Assembly: GCA_007844125.1 (NCBI GenBank)
Contig: CM017572.1
Span: 24,776,879-24,840,878, forward strand
Source of the DNA: Sinonovacula constricta
Lineage: Eukaryota > Mollusca > Bivalvia > Cardiida > Solecurtidae
DNA length: 64,000 nt
Direction of reading: 5' to 3'
Below the pieces are notes generated by a model. That model was not told where the DNA came from and searched no databases. It saw nothing but the letters and a program-made list of their open reading frames with translations. Below are positions 1 to 10,559 of the stretch, piece after piece. Made by a program: the position numbers and the translations under genes. Positions within the stretch are counted from its first letter, which is position 1. The number at the start of each line of letters is the position of its first letter.

Positions 1-59
1 ATGTCAGTATGTATGACAAAGAAAGCACTGATTATTGCCTCGACGATGATGACGTTTTG

Positions 60-266
60 GATTGGATTGGATTGGATTAGCCGGCATTTTTGCCGATACT
101 GCGCAGCGACATTTCTATCATTACAGCACAGGGGCACTTATGAGGTGCCCAGGGACTGAACCCGGCCGGTCCATTATACTGACACCGACGAGTCAGGCGT
201 AATGCTGTCCCCGTAGCCCCGAACGTTAGGAGAGAAGCCACTGCTAGCAACTTTAAAGTCTTTGGT
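60..266 (-). mobile_element. SINE family C, 5'-truncated copy
   Basis: Read on the minus strand, this matches the body and 3' end of the family C copies at 32341, 44459 and 56051: the TAAGTGCCCC block, the TATCGGCAAAAATGCCGGC hairpin-like tail and a short GATTG-type 3' end. It stops where the tRNA-derived head should begin, so the Pol III promoter is missing and the copy is a dead remnant. Truncation could reflect incomplete reverse transcription or later loss. Confidence 0.8.
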
Positions 267-366
267 ATGAGTGCAAATGTTCTGCTGCTCCTGGCATTTT
301 GCCACGTACATACTATAAAAGGTGGTATCCGACAGTTTGTTTATATCTAATACATGTAGCAATATT

Positions 367-673
367 CCAGACCTGATACCGCAATCGGTAGAGCGTCGGC
401 TCCAGGTACGGGAGGCACAGGATTCGATCCCGGGCCGCGACATACCAAAATCGTTAAAAATGGTAGTGGTATAACTCCCTTGCTAACGCTCAAGCAAATG
501 TAAGGGTAGTTCCACGACTGATTGGCCCGGTGTCAGGATAATGTGACTGGGTGTGGTATCATGCCAGGTGTTCACGGCATGCTATACACAGTGACTATAT
601 CTGCTTCATGTGGACACCGTCTCCAGATAACTGAAATACTGTTGGTGGGACGATAAACCCAACAAACAAACAA
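367..673 (+). mobile_element. SINE family B, complete copy with 15-bp target duplication
   Basis: The tRNA-like head has an A-box-like CGCAATCGGTAGAGCG and a B box GATTCGATCC. It is followed by the family B body (AGGGTAGTTCCACGACTG, TGCCAGGTGTTCACGGCATG) and a (CAAA)n tail. The exact 15-bp direct repeat ACATGTAGCAATATT flanks it at 352-366 and 674-688, as expected for LINE-mediated retrotransposition. The insertion split a MITE D copy, so the SINE is the younger of the two. Confidence 0.9.
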
Positions 674-803
674 ACATGTAGCAATATTTTACCCCTGTTA
701 TTTGACATTTGGCCATAATTGCTGCAAGTTTGCTTTATCGGCATTTTATAACACTACCTTAATTGTTTGACAGTTCAAATGGTGAAATAAACACTTTAAA
801 TGT

Positions 804-839
804 TGGTCTCTTAAGACAGGTGGTTGCTTAATACAGTAT
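804..839 (+). repeat. Left arm of a 36-bp inverted repeat
   Basis: This segment, starting TGGTCTCTTAAGACAGG, is matched in reverse complement by 2295-2329 at about 34 of 36 positions (one substitution, one indel). The arms lie about 1.45 kb apart. They could be ends of a decayed DNA transposon or two independent copies of a short dispersed repeat. No transposase frame lies between them. Confidence 0.6.
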
Positions 840-1104
840 TATAATAATATATAATATAATAATGTGTTTTGCTTCAAACGTAAGTGGTCATGTGGGTTTC
901 TTTGTTTGAAAATAAATAAAAATAAAAATGCTTAAAATAGCTAACTGTGCAGCGTGGGTCGGATAGAAAAAAAAATTTGTAATGACAATTGAGTTGTTGT
1001 ATTTTTACTTTCCACATAGATTAATAAAAACTAGACAACTATTGGACATGTGTACAATGTACGACCTCTTTGACCAAATACAATATCGATGAACAACGCC
1101 GCGC

Positions 1105-1505
1105 AAGTTTACTTTAAAGGCATTTTATAACACTACCTTAATTGTTTGACAGTACAAATCGTGAAATAAACACTTTAAATGTACATCCTTTCCACATCTT
1201 TGAATAAGCACGATGGGGATTTTAGCTTAAGATAGATATCGACCCCAAAGCTAATTTCCAGGAAGAAGATGTTACATGCTTCAAAAGTAAGTGGTCATGT
1301 GGGTTTCTTTGTTTAAAAATAGCTTACAGTGCAGCGTGGCTCGGATAGAAATTGTTTTTATGACAATTGAGTTGTTATGCTTTTAATTTTCTCATAGATT
1401 TTTGCACATATGAACAGTATTTCGTTGGATCTTTTCAGGTAATAATACTTTAATTAGTTGCGTAAGATAAAGAAATGGTCCTTATTGTAGGATACCTCCT
1501 TTAAA
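1105..1505 (+). mobile_element. MITE family D, copy 2
   Basis: Shares the AATCGTGAAATAAACACTTTAAATG, GATATCGAC, TGGTCATGTGGGTTTCTT and TTTCGTTGGATCTTTTCAGG blocks with the other D copies. Its right end (GGATACCTCCTTTAAAA, about 1490-1506) is a weak reverse complement of the family D terminus. It runs directly into a new left terminus AAAAGTGATATCCGACAGTT (about 1502-1523), so two D ends abut here. Confidence 0.6.
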
Positions 1506-2104
1506 AGTGATATCCGACAGTTTGAACTAAACTTTTTTTTTCAAATAATAAAAAACACACAATTAGGCATCCTTTCTTTTACTTTAAAAAACAAAAACAA
1601 AACAAAAACATCTTCGCATACCTTTTAGTCATTTGTGCAAATGAAGACACACATGTCTCATAATAAAAACTAGACAACTATTAGACATGTATACATGACC
1701 CAATACAATATTGATGAACAACGCCGCGCAAGCAAGCAATTAAGCATATAGGAATGCTCGGATGATCGAACGAAATTAGTGAAACTTGGCGCGATGAGTT
1801 TGCGGGGTACAGATCATTTATTCATCGCTGTTGACACATTTGCTCCTCTTCTTGGAGGAACAACGGTAGTTAAATTTCCATTTGTGACTCTTATCTCCAT
1901 TGTCAAGACAAGAGGAACGCTGTAGATTCATGCTCTCAGAGAAAAGAAGAGCAAATATTACAAATAAGAGTACATCGATGTCTTGGGCAGTTTCATTTCA
2001 AACTGCTGTCTCATTTGGAATTGTTATGTTGCCGAGGCGTTTTATTAATAGTTCATTATAATTAGTTTTATTTTGTTTGTGTATAATATTCTTTTACAAG
2101 TACA

Positions 2105-2256
<152 letters not shown>

Positions 2257-2294
2257 AGAACAATAATAATTCTGAAACAAGGCACAAGTATATC

Positions 2295-2329
2295 ATACTG
2301 TATTAACAACCACTTGTCTTAAGAGACCA
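2295..2329 (-). repeat. Right arm of the 36-bp inverted repeat
   Basis: Reverse complement of 804-839 apart from one substitution and one indel. It lies just after the TAA/TCA microsatellite. Confidence 0.6.
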
Positions 2330-2477
2330 TATAAGTCCTGTCCCGATGGGTGGTCTTTTAATAAAAACTATAAAAATACAGGATCGACTGTATCAGTTTT
2401 AACTCCCGATGCAGGTGTTTGTTATTGGTTGTCTAACTTTGATGAGATATTTTAGACTGTTTGTAAGAAACGATCCA

Positions 2478-2536
2478 CAAACCTGGTTTAAGCACCGCAG
2501 TCGGTCATTTTGCCGACTGACCGTTCCAAGAAAGTA
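2478..2536 (+). repeat. Short dispersed repeat L, copy 1
   Basis: Contains GGTTTAAGCACCGCAGTCGG and TGCCGACTGACCGTTCCA, matching 41019-41078 closely. The core is a dyad (CAGTCGG ... CCGACTG), so it could form a hairpin or be an end of a mobile element. A weaker trace occurs near 13165-13190. Confidence 0.6.
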
Positions 2537-2539
2537 ATT

Positions 2540-3155
2540 GCTGTTGTTTTTGTTGTTGTTTTGTCTTTTTGTGTGTTATGCCTCGTCTCTGTGTTTTGTC
2601 ACTTTTTTTTATTTTGTTCTCTCTGCCTTTGTCAGGTTGTTAATAAAATTTAAAAATCTGTGGTATTTTTCATAAGATTTTTTTTTCTTTTTTCCTCATA
2701 TCCAATGACTAAGGCCAAGCCATGAAATCAACACTACCCATATTCATGCCTTACCCTTGTAGTTTGATTACTGAGACAAAAAAACATTGAGGTTAAACTG
2801 CTATTACATCAAAACAGTTCAGGAATCTTTAATAAAATATTTTATTTGTCTTGTCGATTATCAAAGACGTCCATTACAGCAACTCTTAAAAGCGTTTATG
2901 TAGTTTCTGATTTTTCTTCTTCTAATTCACTTGACGTCTCCACAAGTGTTGTTATCTTTGTATGAATGAACTTTCTGAATTCCTTCGTTGTCTGTCGTGT
3001 CAGAACATCTGTAAGTCTTTTTTTTTGTATTTGTGTGTTGTTGTCTTTATATTAAAGTACCGTATTGTTCTAACAAATCCAGACAACGATAATACCTGAA
3101 TACAGCTTTTAAAATTAAATACAAAATTAATGATCCCACCATAAGCAAGTTATTA
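2540..3155. other. AT-rich stretch, nothing recognised
   Basis: T-rich and GTT-rich sequence with short homopolymer runs. No coding frame, RNA gene or element boundary could be supported. Confidence 0.6.
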
Positions 3156-3374
3156 AGTGTATCGAAAGGCTACGGGGATCAACCTAAATTGGCAATGATT
3201 TGCGGGAAATATATAATTTATTTATTGCTGATGGCACATTTGACCTTCTTATTGGAGGCACAATGACAATTTAATTAATCTCCGCTCGCGACAACATTGC
3301 AAGTGACATGAGGAACTTGATTGCCGTATGCCTACATATAAAATGAAGAACAGATTTAAGTATTAAGACTATGC

Positions 3375-3745
3375 CGTTGTGTAATGGGGTACATTGGTGA
3401 AAGGGAAATTGTCTCCCTTTTTAGGTATTGTCCGAGGTATTTCAAACAGTAGTTGGAATTCTTGGACTTTATCGACTGTTCTTTTGTAGATATTGCAATT
3501 ACAAACATTGAAATTTCTTACTTTTGCATAAATATAAGCTTAAAATTCATTTAAATACTTATATAGATTATTATTAAAAAAGAAAATGGGTGTGTTTCTT
3601 GATGATGGTTTACTTGGGTATCACAAGAATGGCAGCAAAGTCATCATGCGCTCCAAAGAGCACTAGCATAAAAACCGAGTAAAAACAAATAAAAGGACCT
3701 ACTCGCATTTAGGGATTATTCAAGGGAGACTATTCATAAATGTCT
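3375..3745 (+). repeat. Dispersed repeat F, copy 1
   Basis: Collinear with 50775-51115 and 62610-62925. Shared strings include GTACATTGGTGAAA, TATTGCAATTA, CTTACTTTTGCATAAATATA, AAACCGAGTAAAA and TTCAGGGGAGACTAT-type blocks. All three copies are on the same strand. No terminal inverted repeat or tRNA head was found, so the class is unknown. Confidence 0.7.
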
Positions 3746-4685
3746 CATTAACTTATCTAAATAAATCTTAATAAAGTTGTAGGACAATCTGTAGAGATAC
3801 TTCGTCTATTCCGCAAGATATAATTTTTCCTTCCAGCAAACTTGTCCTTCCCACGAGATACTTTTTTCTTCTTTGTAATTCATATCTTACCGCCTGCGTT
3901 TAATCACGGGAGCAATCACGAAGCACAATTATAACATTAATCAAAAAGATGTTTCATTCTTCTTGTAGCTTGTCGACGTTGCTGGACCTTTTCTTGACTA
4001 TACAGAAAGCATCTTTTTCTGTTTCTGCTAGTTTACCAATTCGATGCACAGGTCTAACAATCTTAATACTTACGAAAGTTCAGCGACTTTGTTTTTCTGT
4101 TTTTACATATATATTTATCTTAAGTAAAAATTAATTATTTATAGGTTCTTTGTTTTATTTCTTACACTAGTGCATTTCCAGACCAGTGGAAAACGGTTGC
4201 AGACAGAAAAGAGGGATTACACTAAGGTTTATTGCTCGTTTAACACTAGTATCCGTATATCGATAATCATAAAGTCCGAGGTGGAAAACAAACATACTAC
4301 TTACTATTCAGAATGTATGAAACTAAGTTTAACATTGATGACTCATACAAGAAGGCAATGCCCTATTTTCGAAATGAAAAAAAAAACGTTTGAGCTATCT
4401 CACTTGTGGGTAGTTTTTTTTTCATAATATATGATACTTTATATAGGAAATATTTTTATTTTTTTTTTTGCTTATTTTTTAAGTGTTGCTCAAGCACTTT
4501 AACTCATTCTTATTTCTATCAATAAGTTACAATTTTATGACCCTGTGCAGTCTTAAGTGTTCCAAAAAATAAAAATAAAATAAAAAGTTTAAAAATTCTA
4601 TTTTCTTCTTCTACCAAATACCTTCCCAAAAGGGAGAATATTTTTTTTAAATATAGTAACGTCCCTTTATAAACGAAAAGAGGGA
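3746..4685. other. AT-rich stretch with faint 21-mer traces
   Basis: Between 3790 and 3880 there are scattered CACGAGATACTT-like words that recall the minisatellite at 4950-5790, but no regular array. Two short open frames (about 60 and 85 codons) show no recognisable domain and are treated as chance. Nothing else was identified. Confidence 0.5.
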
Positions 4686-4949
4686 ATTAAACATTGATAT
4701 TCTAGGACGATCAACTGAAATTAATGAAGCTCGGTGCAATGATTTGGAGAATATAGATTATTTCTTCATTAGGGTTGATACATTATTGTAATAAATTTCT
4801 TGAATAATTGTCAGTTGTGACTTCCTCGTCATATATGAGAGAATCTTTGAAGTTGTGTGCATTCAGATATAATATAGCAGGGTAAAGAGGATGTCGATGT
4901 CTTATAGGAAAGCCGATGTGTAATTAGTCACAAGAGATACTATATTTCA

Positions 4950-5790
4950 CGCCATTCATGTCATTCTTACGAGATGTCATGTCATTCCTAAAAGATACTG
5001 TCATTCTTACGAATAACGTCATACACTTTGTCATTCTTACGAGTTTCTATGTAATTCTTACGAGATAATTTTGTCCTTCACACGAGATACTATGTCAATA
5101 CTACGAGATACTATGCCATTCCTTCGGGATAGTATGTCATTCCTACTAGATACTGTGTCATTCTTACGAGATATTTGTCATTCCTACAAGATACAATGAC
5201 ATTCTTACGAGATATTGTGTCATTCCTACTAGATGCTATGTCATTCCTACAAGATACAATGACATTCTTACGAGATATTGTGTCATTGCTACTAGATGCT
5301 ATGTCATTCCTACATAATACAATGACATTCTTACGAGATATTGTGTCATTCCTACTAGATGCTATGTCATTCCTACATAATACAATGACATTCTTACGAG
5401 ATATTGTGTCATTCCTACTAGATGCTATGTCATTCATACAAGATACAGTGACATTCTTACGAGATATTGTGTCATTCCTACTAGATGCTATGTCATTCCT
5501 ACATAATACAATGACATTCTTACGAGATATTGTGTCATTCCTACTAGATGCTATGTCATTCCTACATGATACAATGACATTCTTACGAGATATTGTGTCA
5601 TTCCTACTAGATGCTATGTCATTCTTACAAGATACTCTGACATTCTTACGAGATATTGTGTCATTCCTACTGGATGCTATGTCATTCCTACAAGATACAA
5701 TGACATTCTTACGAGATATTGTGTCATTCCTACGACATGTTATGTCATTCCTACAAGATACAATGTCATTCTTACGAGATCACTGTCGCA
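4950..5790. repeat. 21-bp minisatellite with 63-bp higher-order unit
   Basis: The basic 21-mer resembles ATACAATGACATTCTTACGAG. From about 5175 to 5760 it is ordered as a 63-bp triplet (ATGCTATGTCATTCCTACAAG, then ATACAATGACATTCTTACGAG, then ATATTGTGTCATTCCTACTAG types), about nine copies. The 4950-5170 side is a more degenerate 21-mer zone. Because 21 and 63 are multiples of three, long frames stay open on both strands (214 codons plus, 108 codons minus). Dual-strand openness argues against coding. Confidence 0.92.
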
Positions 5791-5852
5791 AATACGATAC
5801 ACGATTAAAACAGCTATAAAGGTTTCAAATAAATAAGCAATATACATATACA

Positions 5853-6099
5853 TGGGACGTAGTGACATTGTGGTAGAGTCGCCGATTTGTAACTCCTCTG
5901 ACTGCTTAGTCTCTCACCGCGTGGGTTCGAGTCCCGTTCGGGGCGAAGGACTTAATGTGGGAAGGTCCTCTAGCTGACTCAACGTGCGCCGGTGGTTCTA
6001 CCCAGGCATTAGTCTTGGGTCATCCTCCACCAAACAGCTAGACCTCACTATAATAATAGGTCGCTGTGATGTATTTCAAAAACAAACAAAACACAAACA
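5853..6099 (+). mobile_element. SINE family A, full-length copy
   Basis: The tRNA-like head has GTGGTAGAGTCGCC and B box GGGTTCGAGTCCC. The family A body follows (GTGCGCCGGTGGTTCTACCC, CATCCTCCACCA, GTCGCTGTGATGTATTTC) and it ends in an A/C-rich tail. An internal Pol III promoter is implied. It belongs to the subfamily with the TTAATGTGGGAAGGTC body. Confidence 0.88.
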
Positions 6100-6354
6100 G
6101 CGACAATACTGTGTATACGACCTCCAGTGTAACAAATGCAATATTGATGATCCTCGCATAATCAAGCAATGAAAAACATGCAGTTGTCCCGATGATCAAC
6201 CGAAATTGGCGCATCTTGGCGCGAATGATTTGGGTGAAGCAGATCATTTATTCATTACCACTGGCACATTTACTCTTCTTATTGGAGACACAGCGGAAGT
6301 TTAATCTCGACTTGTGACACTTTTGTCATTGTGGCTTAGAAAAGTCAAGCAATT

Positions 6355-6699
6355 TAGCTGTTGTCGATGTCAAATCAAATCACTGATATGAAATCCAAGC
6401 AATTTTGAGCATGTCGAATTTCCAATCTTCTGATAGAAATGGAGCTTTGCATAACATGCAGAACAATCAAACAGGCATAGAACATCTGATAATTCTTAAT
6501 GACTGAGGCAAATATAAGTTAATAACAGCAATTAAATCTAAAAATTATTCAACAGAATGAAACCCCCATCTTTGTTGCTGGTTGCAAATGTTGCTTTTGA
6601 CTATAATAGAATGCGCCTTTTCTGTATGGATATATTTTCTTTCAATTCCTACGCGTGTGTTCTCCTCACAGCCCTGCAACTTTTAGATTTGAGTTTAAT
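6355..6699. other. AT-rich stretch, nothing recognised
   Basis: No coding frame, RNA gene or repeat match to the rest of the window was seen. Confidence 0.5.
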
Positions 6700-6929
6700 G
6701 CCAGTATTCACCAACTTTTGTTAAATAAGAATTGCTTAAATCATGGATTTCAATCCACAATATGTTCTTTAATTATTTAGTCAAATGTCTGCATATTTGC
6801 ATGACACTTTAACTTTGCTACTTTGAGCTTAAAATCACATTGAAACTTCATAAATAAGCATAGTTTTGTTGGTAGGAAAATTGTGACTTGGACTTAAGTC
6901 ATGACTTACGAATGGTTGGTGAATACGTA
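6700..6929 (+). mobile_element. MITE-like family R, copy 1
   Basis: A ~230-bp element bounded by GCCAGTATTCACCAAC on the left and GTTGGTGAATACGTAC on the right, which are near reverse complements. The whole element occurs in inverted orientation at 8660-8892 (shared TTCATAAATAAGC, GTTGGTA.GAAAATTGTGACTTGG). There is no coding capacity. A non-autonomous DNA transposon is the simplest explanation. Confidence 0.7.
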
Positions 6930-7699
6930 CTTAAGAGTCGAAGTTATAAAGCTTTTGAATTTGAGTATGGTCTGAAGAATCCCATTGGTCAAAATTTCAC
7001 TTTAAGTTTAAAATCTGACCAATCAAATTCTTGATAACGATCTTTCTAAGACTCAAGCTCAGAATTTTATTACATCGGACCCACCTTGAGGCTAAAAACC
7101 TTTAGGTAAAGTTATTATAGTCGGAAGTTTACAAAACTAAAAAAATATCACAATGAATGTGCTTGGTTTGCGTTAAGGGACACGTGTTTGCACAAATTTA
7201 GCGGAATTCACGATCATGTTGTGATTTTATGGATATTTAAACGTTATTTTTTATAATCTGAAGGAGACATGAAAGGGTCTCTCGCCCAAAAGAGTAAGAA
7301 ACTCCTACTTTTATGTCATATATTCTTTAACAAAGGTGTTTAGCTGTTAGATATCGTTTAGAGACAAAATATGTCATTAGAAAAAAAAAACACATTTAGA
7401 TGGTATTTCATGGGTTTGGCTCTTTTTATTCTAAATATGTAATAAATTGTTAACATGCCAAACACAGCAAGACTGACTTTGTCCATGTTTCTGCTAAGTG
7501 TGTTTTATTCCACAATTGCCTAAACTATTGTAAATAGTATTTTGGTTGATCCCGCCATGTATAATACATATGTTTTTTTTACACGTTGAATATGCCAGGT
7601 AATAAATTATTCAGTAAATATTAACTTAAAAATAAACATAAAAAACGACACACGTTCTTCATAAATCTGTTAGAAATGATACTGAAATGATTGTCAAAG
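6930..7699. other. AT-rich stretch with a small dyad
   Basis: ATTGGTCA at 6984-6991 and TGACCAAT at 7016-7023 form an 8-bp dyad with a 24-nt loop. No gene or repeat family was recognised in the rest. Confidence 0.45.
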
Positions 7700-7885
7700 T
7701 AGAAACATAGGAAGAAATTGGTTGACCACACTTGCCCTTACATGGATTTGTTGACTGCTTTGGTCGAGGTTAGGGTCCCTTACTGTTTCGTATATATAAA
7801 TAACTGCGATAAAGTTAAATGGACATTGTGTCATACACGCCCCAACCACCACACACACAATTTTCTGGATCCTCCCTTGGTTTTA
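7700..7885 (+). mobile_element. Dispersed repeat H, copy 1 (partial)
   Basis: Shares GCGATAAAGTTAAATGGA, AGGTTAGGGTC.CTTACTG and a closing TTTTCTGGATCCTCCC with copies at 11108-11395 and 36003-36248. The first part of the element is missing or unrecognisable. An open frame of 64 codons here lies entirely inside the repeat and is not considered a gene. Confidence 0.55.
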
Positions 7886-8099
7886 TCCAGCTCTATCGCT
7901 AGACGTTCCTAAAATGGCAATATTTATATTAATTGGTTGTATCTTGAAAAAAAGAATAATAAACATATAGGACATTTAATAATATGCCATTTAATTTTAA
8001 TTTTGTCACTAAAGTGTTTTAAATAACGAAAGCATAATAAACATGTTTTGACCATCTGCATTTGATTTCATTTCCTGCAGTATTAAGCTAAGTTATTTG

Positions 8100-8400
8100 A
8101 TTACAAACGTTTCTCCTTGGCAATGTTTGTGTGATAGACACCAAACAGTATTTGCCGATTCAAATCATACCGATGTCATTAAATGAAATAATGGGACTCC
8201 TTTATATCCAATGTGGAACTATCAATTTTAGAGCATGTCAATTATTGCGCAAGTAATTGTCATGACAGAACAATAACGAAGCAATGTAACAACTACAATT
8301 AACTCTGGGAACATTATACGAAATCTATCTTGTTGTTTGAAATTGATAGACGCTTTCGTGAATATTGTTTAAATGCATTATTAGTGTGTTTCATTTTCGG
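8100..8400 (+). repeat. Old duplicated block Q, copy 1
   Basis: Collinear, diverged match to 13545-13860. Examples are GACA.AA.AATA.CGA.GCAATGT.ACAAC, TCTGGGA.CATT and TATTAGTGTGTT / TATTGTGTTAC. It has no coding features. Confidence 0.5.
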
Positions 8401-8435
8401 TTATTACATACAATACCAAACCGTCTTGTGAATCG

Positions 8436-8492
8436 TCTGATTCTCCGGACCTTAACGCGTGGGTTCGAGTCCCGGTTTGGGAAAATACATGT
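8436..8492 (+). mobile_element. SINE family A head fragment
   Basis: CGCGTGGGTTCGAGTCCCGG is the family A B-box region. The diagnostic body does not follow, so only a fragment survives. Confidence 0.5.
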
Positions 8493-8659
8493 ACTTGGCC
8501 CTGTATGGGTATGGGTTTATTGTCAGTAACGGGTAGGAAAGTCACTAAGCCACCCCATTCCTCGACATACTTAGGTTGTAAATTTGCATTGCTTTAACCC
8601 CACTCATAGTCTATTATCGGCTTGCATATTATTTCCACGACTGCTTGGTTGTCCCGGGG

Positions 8660-8892
8660 ACGTATTCACCGACCGTTCTTAAGCCTACGTCATGGCTTAA
8701 ACCCAAGTCACAATTTTCATACCAACAAAAATAAGCTTATTTATGAAGTTTCAGTCAAATTTAAGGCTCCAAGAACAAAGTTAAAGTTACATGCAAAAAT
8801 ACGGATACCTAGCTAAATACATTATGAAGATATTGCGGATTGAACTCCATGACTTGAGCAATTCTTTATTAAGAATAGATGACGAATACTGG
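8660..8892 (-). mobile_element. MITE-like family R, copy 2
   Basis: Reverse-complement counterpart of 6700-6929 with the same terminal motifs (ACGTATTCACCGACC at one end, GACGAATACTGGC at the other). An apparent 64-codon frame inside it is explained by the element. Confidence 0.7.
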
Positions 8893-10238
8893 CCCCGGTT
8901 TCAGCGTCTCAAGCTACGTATGCGTGTTTTGTTTTCAGGTTTTCACTAATTGCTTTCACGGACAAGGCAACATTATGTATATTTAACGAGGACATTTAAC
9001 GGTACTCCATAAAACTACTTGAAAAGCATTGGTGCAAAGCATCAAAGGGCGTCAAATTTATGTTTAAAACAATAAAATACGTTATCTGTCCTAATGCCCG
9101 ATAACGACGGATGTCAGATTAGTGCTTTTAAATCTGTTCAATCAATTGGCCTTCAAGTGTATAGAACACATGCTGAACTGCTTGTACTGCATAATTTGTA
9201 AATGTCTTAGTAATGTTACAAAATTTTTATGGAACCAATTTGCCATTGAACGAAACATTCTTAAAACCATTGTACAGGTTAGAAAAAATAAAACGCGCAT
9301 TCCACGTGGCTCGAAGTTGCCCAAATCGGTACCTAATACACGTGGTACGAAATTGAAGTGATACGAAGTCTGTAACCACTCTGAACACCGCAGCAATTTC
9401 TGCGATATATACTCGCCTGGAAAGGTTGTTTGCTGCAACTGATCATGTCTTTAAATGGATTAAAATGGCATTCTTTATAGCCTCTTCCCCACTAAGAAAA
9501 CACAATGCTTGGAGATTACAGTTGAAAGGGTTATAAATCACTTGACGTGTGTACTGTACACATGGATGTCATGGAGCTAGGCGTTAAACAATTACTCAGC
9601 TCTAATGCACATTGGTTTACTGCACTGTTATGGCCAGGGAGCTGGGAAGACCTCCCCCCCCCCCTCCCCACTTACACCCCCGCCCCTCCCCACTTACCCC
9701 CCCCCCCCCCCCCCCAACACTCACACACCCCCAATCAACAACAAAACATATATTAAGGAGTATTTGGGGGTTGAAACGTAAATGTGCACCGGAGTAAGTT
9801 CCCCTGACATAAAGCGTTTTGTTTTTCTGTTGTTGTTTTTAAATTATTTTTAAGGTAGATTCTATTGTTTTGTGACTGTATTTGCTATAATTAAGATAAT
9901 CTCATGAAATTTGGTGGAAAACAAAGCTGAAACATTGTAGAATTACGAAAACGAAAAATAACTGCACCCCTAAACTCAATTATGGACTGGTCCATTTAGA
10001 CCGGAACTGATTCCATTGAAAATGTGCGGGTTTAACTATGCAAAAATTACGGTGTATGTTTTCAGGAGATTGGCCGTCTTCGCGACACATTACTTTTCTT
10101 CGCAGAGGCCCTGTTATTAGATAATGCATTGGTCTCTCTCACATTGTTTAGTTTTGAGGTTCCCAAAGAAACGGTTTGATGTTCGGTTGCTTCCAGAGCT
10201 GTGACATTACTATAGAGTAAAGAACAAATTCATTTAGT
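8893..10238. other. Unannotated stretch with a C-rich tract at 9650-9716
   Basis: Apart from a C-homopolymer-rich tract mixed with ACCCC/CTCCC words (about 9650-9716) nothing was recognised. Short overlapping frames at 9122-9438 and 9547-9797 occur on both strands and show no domain; the latter is driven by the C tract. Confidence 0.5.
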
Positions 10239-10531
10239 CGGGGACGCCCGTGGCCGAGTGGTTAGAGTCGCTGACTTGAAACTCCTCAGCCTCTCACCGC
10301 GCGGGTTCGAGTCCTGGTCGGGGCGAGAACTTTCATGTGGGGAGGTTTTCCAGACAATCTGCGGTGCGCCGGTGGTTCTACCCAGACATAAGTCTGGGGT
10401 CTTCCTCCACCAATAATTAGCTGGGCGTCGCCAATATGACCATAATCGTGTCGGTGGGATGTAACAAAATACAAAAAAAACAAAACAAAAAAAACAACAA
10501 CAAAAAAACAAACAACAACAACAGACACAAA
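10239..10531 (+). mobile_element. SINE family A (second subfamily), complete copy
   Basis: The head reads CGTGGCCGAGTGGTTAGAGTCG with B box GGGTTCGAGTCC. The body carries the subfamily-2 marks TTTCATGTGGGGAGGTTTTCC, AATAATTAGCTGG and CAATATGACCATAAT. It ends in an AAC-rich tail. CATTTAGT at 10231-10238 and 10532-10539 is a plausible 8-bp target duplication. Confidence 0.88.
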
Positions 10532-10559
10532 CATTTAGTGTCTTATAACCTTAACCTTC

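Larger units (their letters stand above)
316..1015 (+). mobile_element. MITE family D, copy 1, split by a SINE
   Basis: Begins with the family D terminal motif AAAGGTGGTATCCGACAGTT, then resumes after the SINE at 367-673. The CGTGAAATAAACACTTTAAA-type and AAGTAAGTGGTCATGTGGG-type internal blocks are shared with copies at 1105, 16265, 23829, 25576, 26511 and 54890. The right terminal repeat is not visible, so this copy is degraded, or rearranged around 800-860. Confidence 0.6.

Noticed and set aside
5175..5819. 214-codon frame with 21-residue repeats
   Set aside because: It is produced by a 63-bp minisatellite; the opposite strand is equally open and the ends carry no unique domain.
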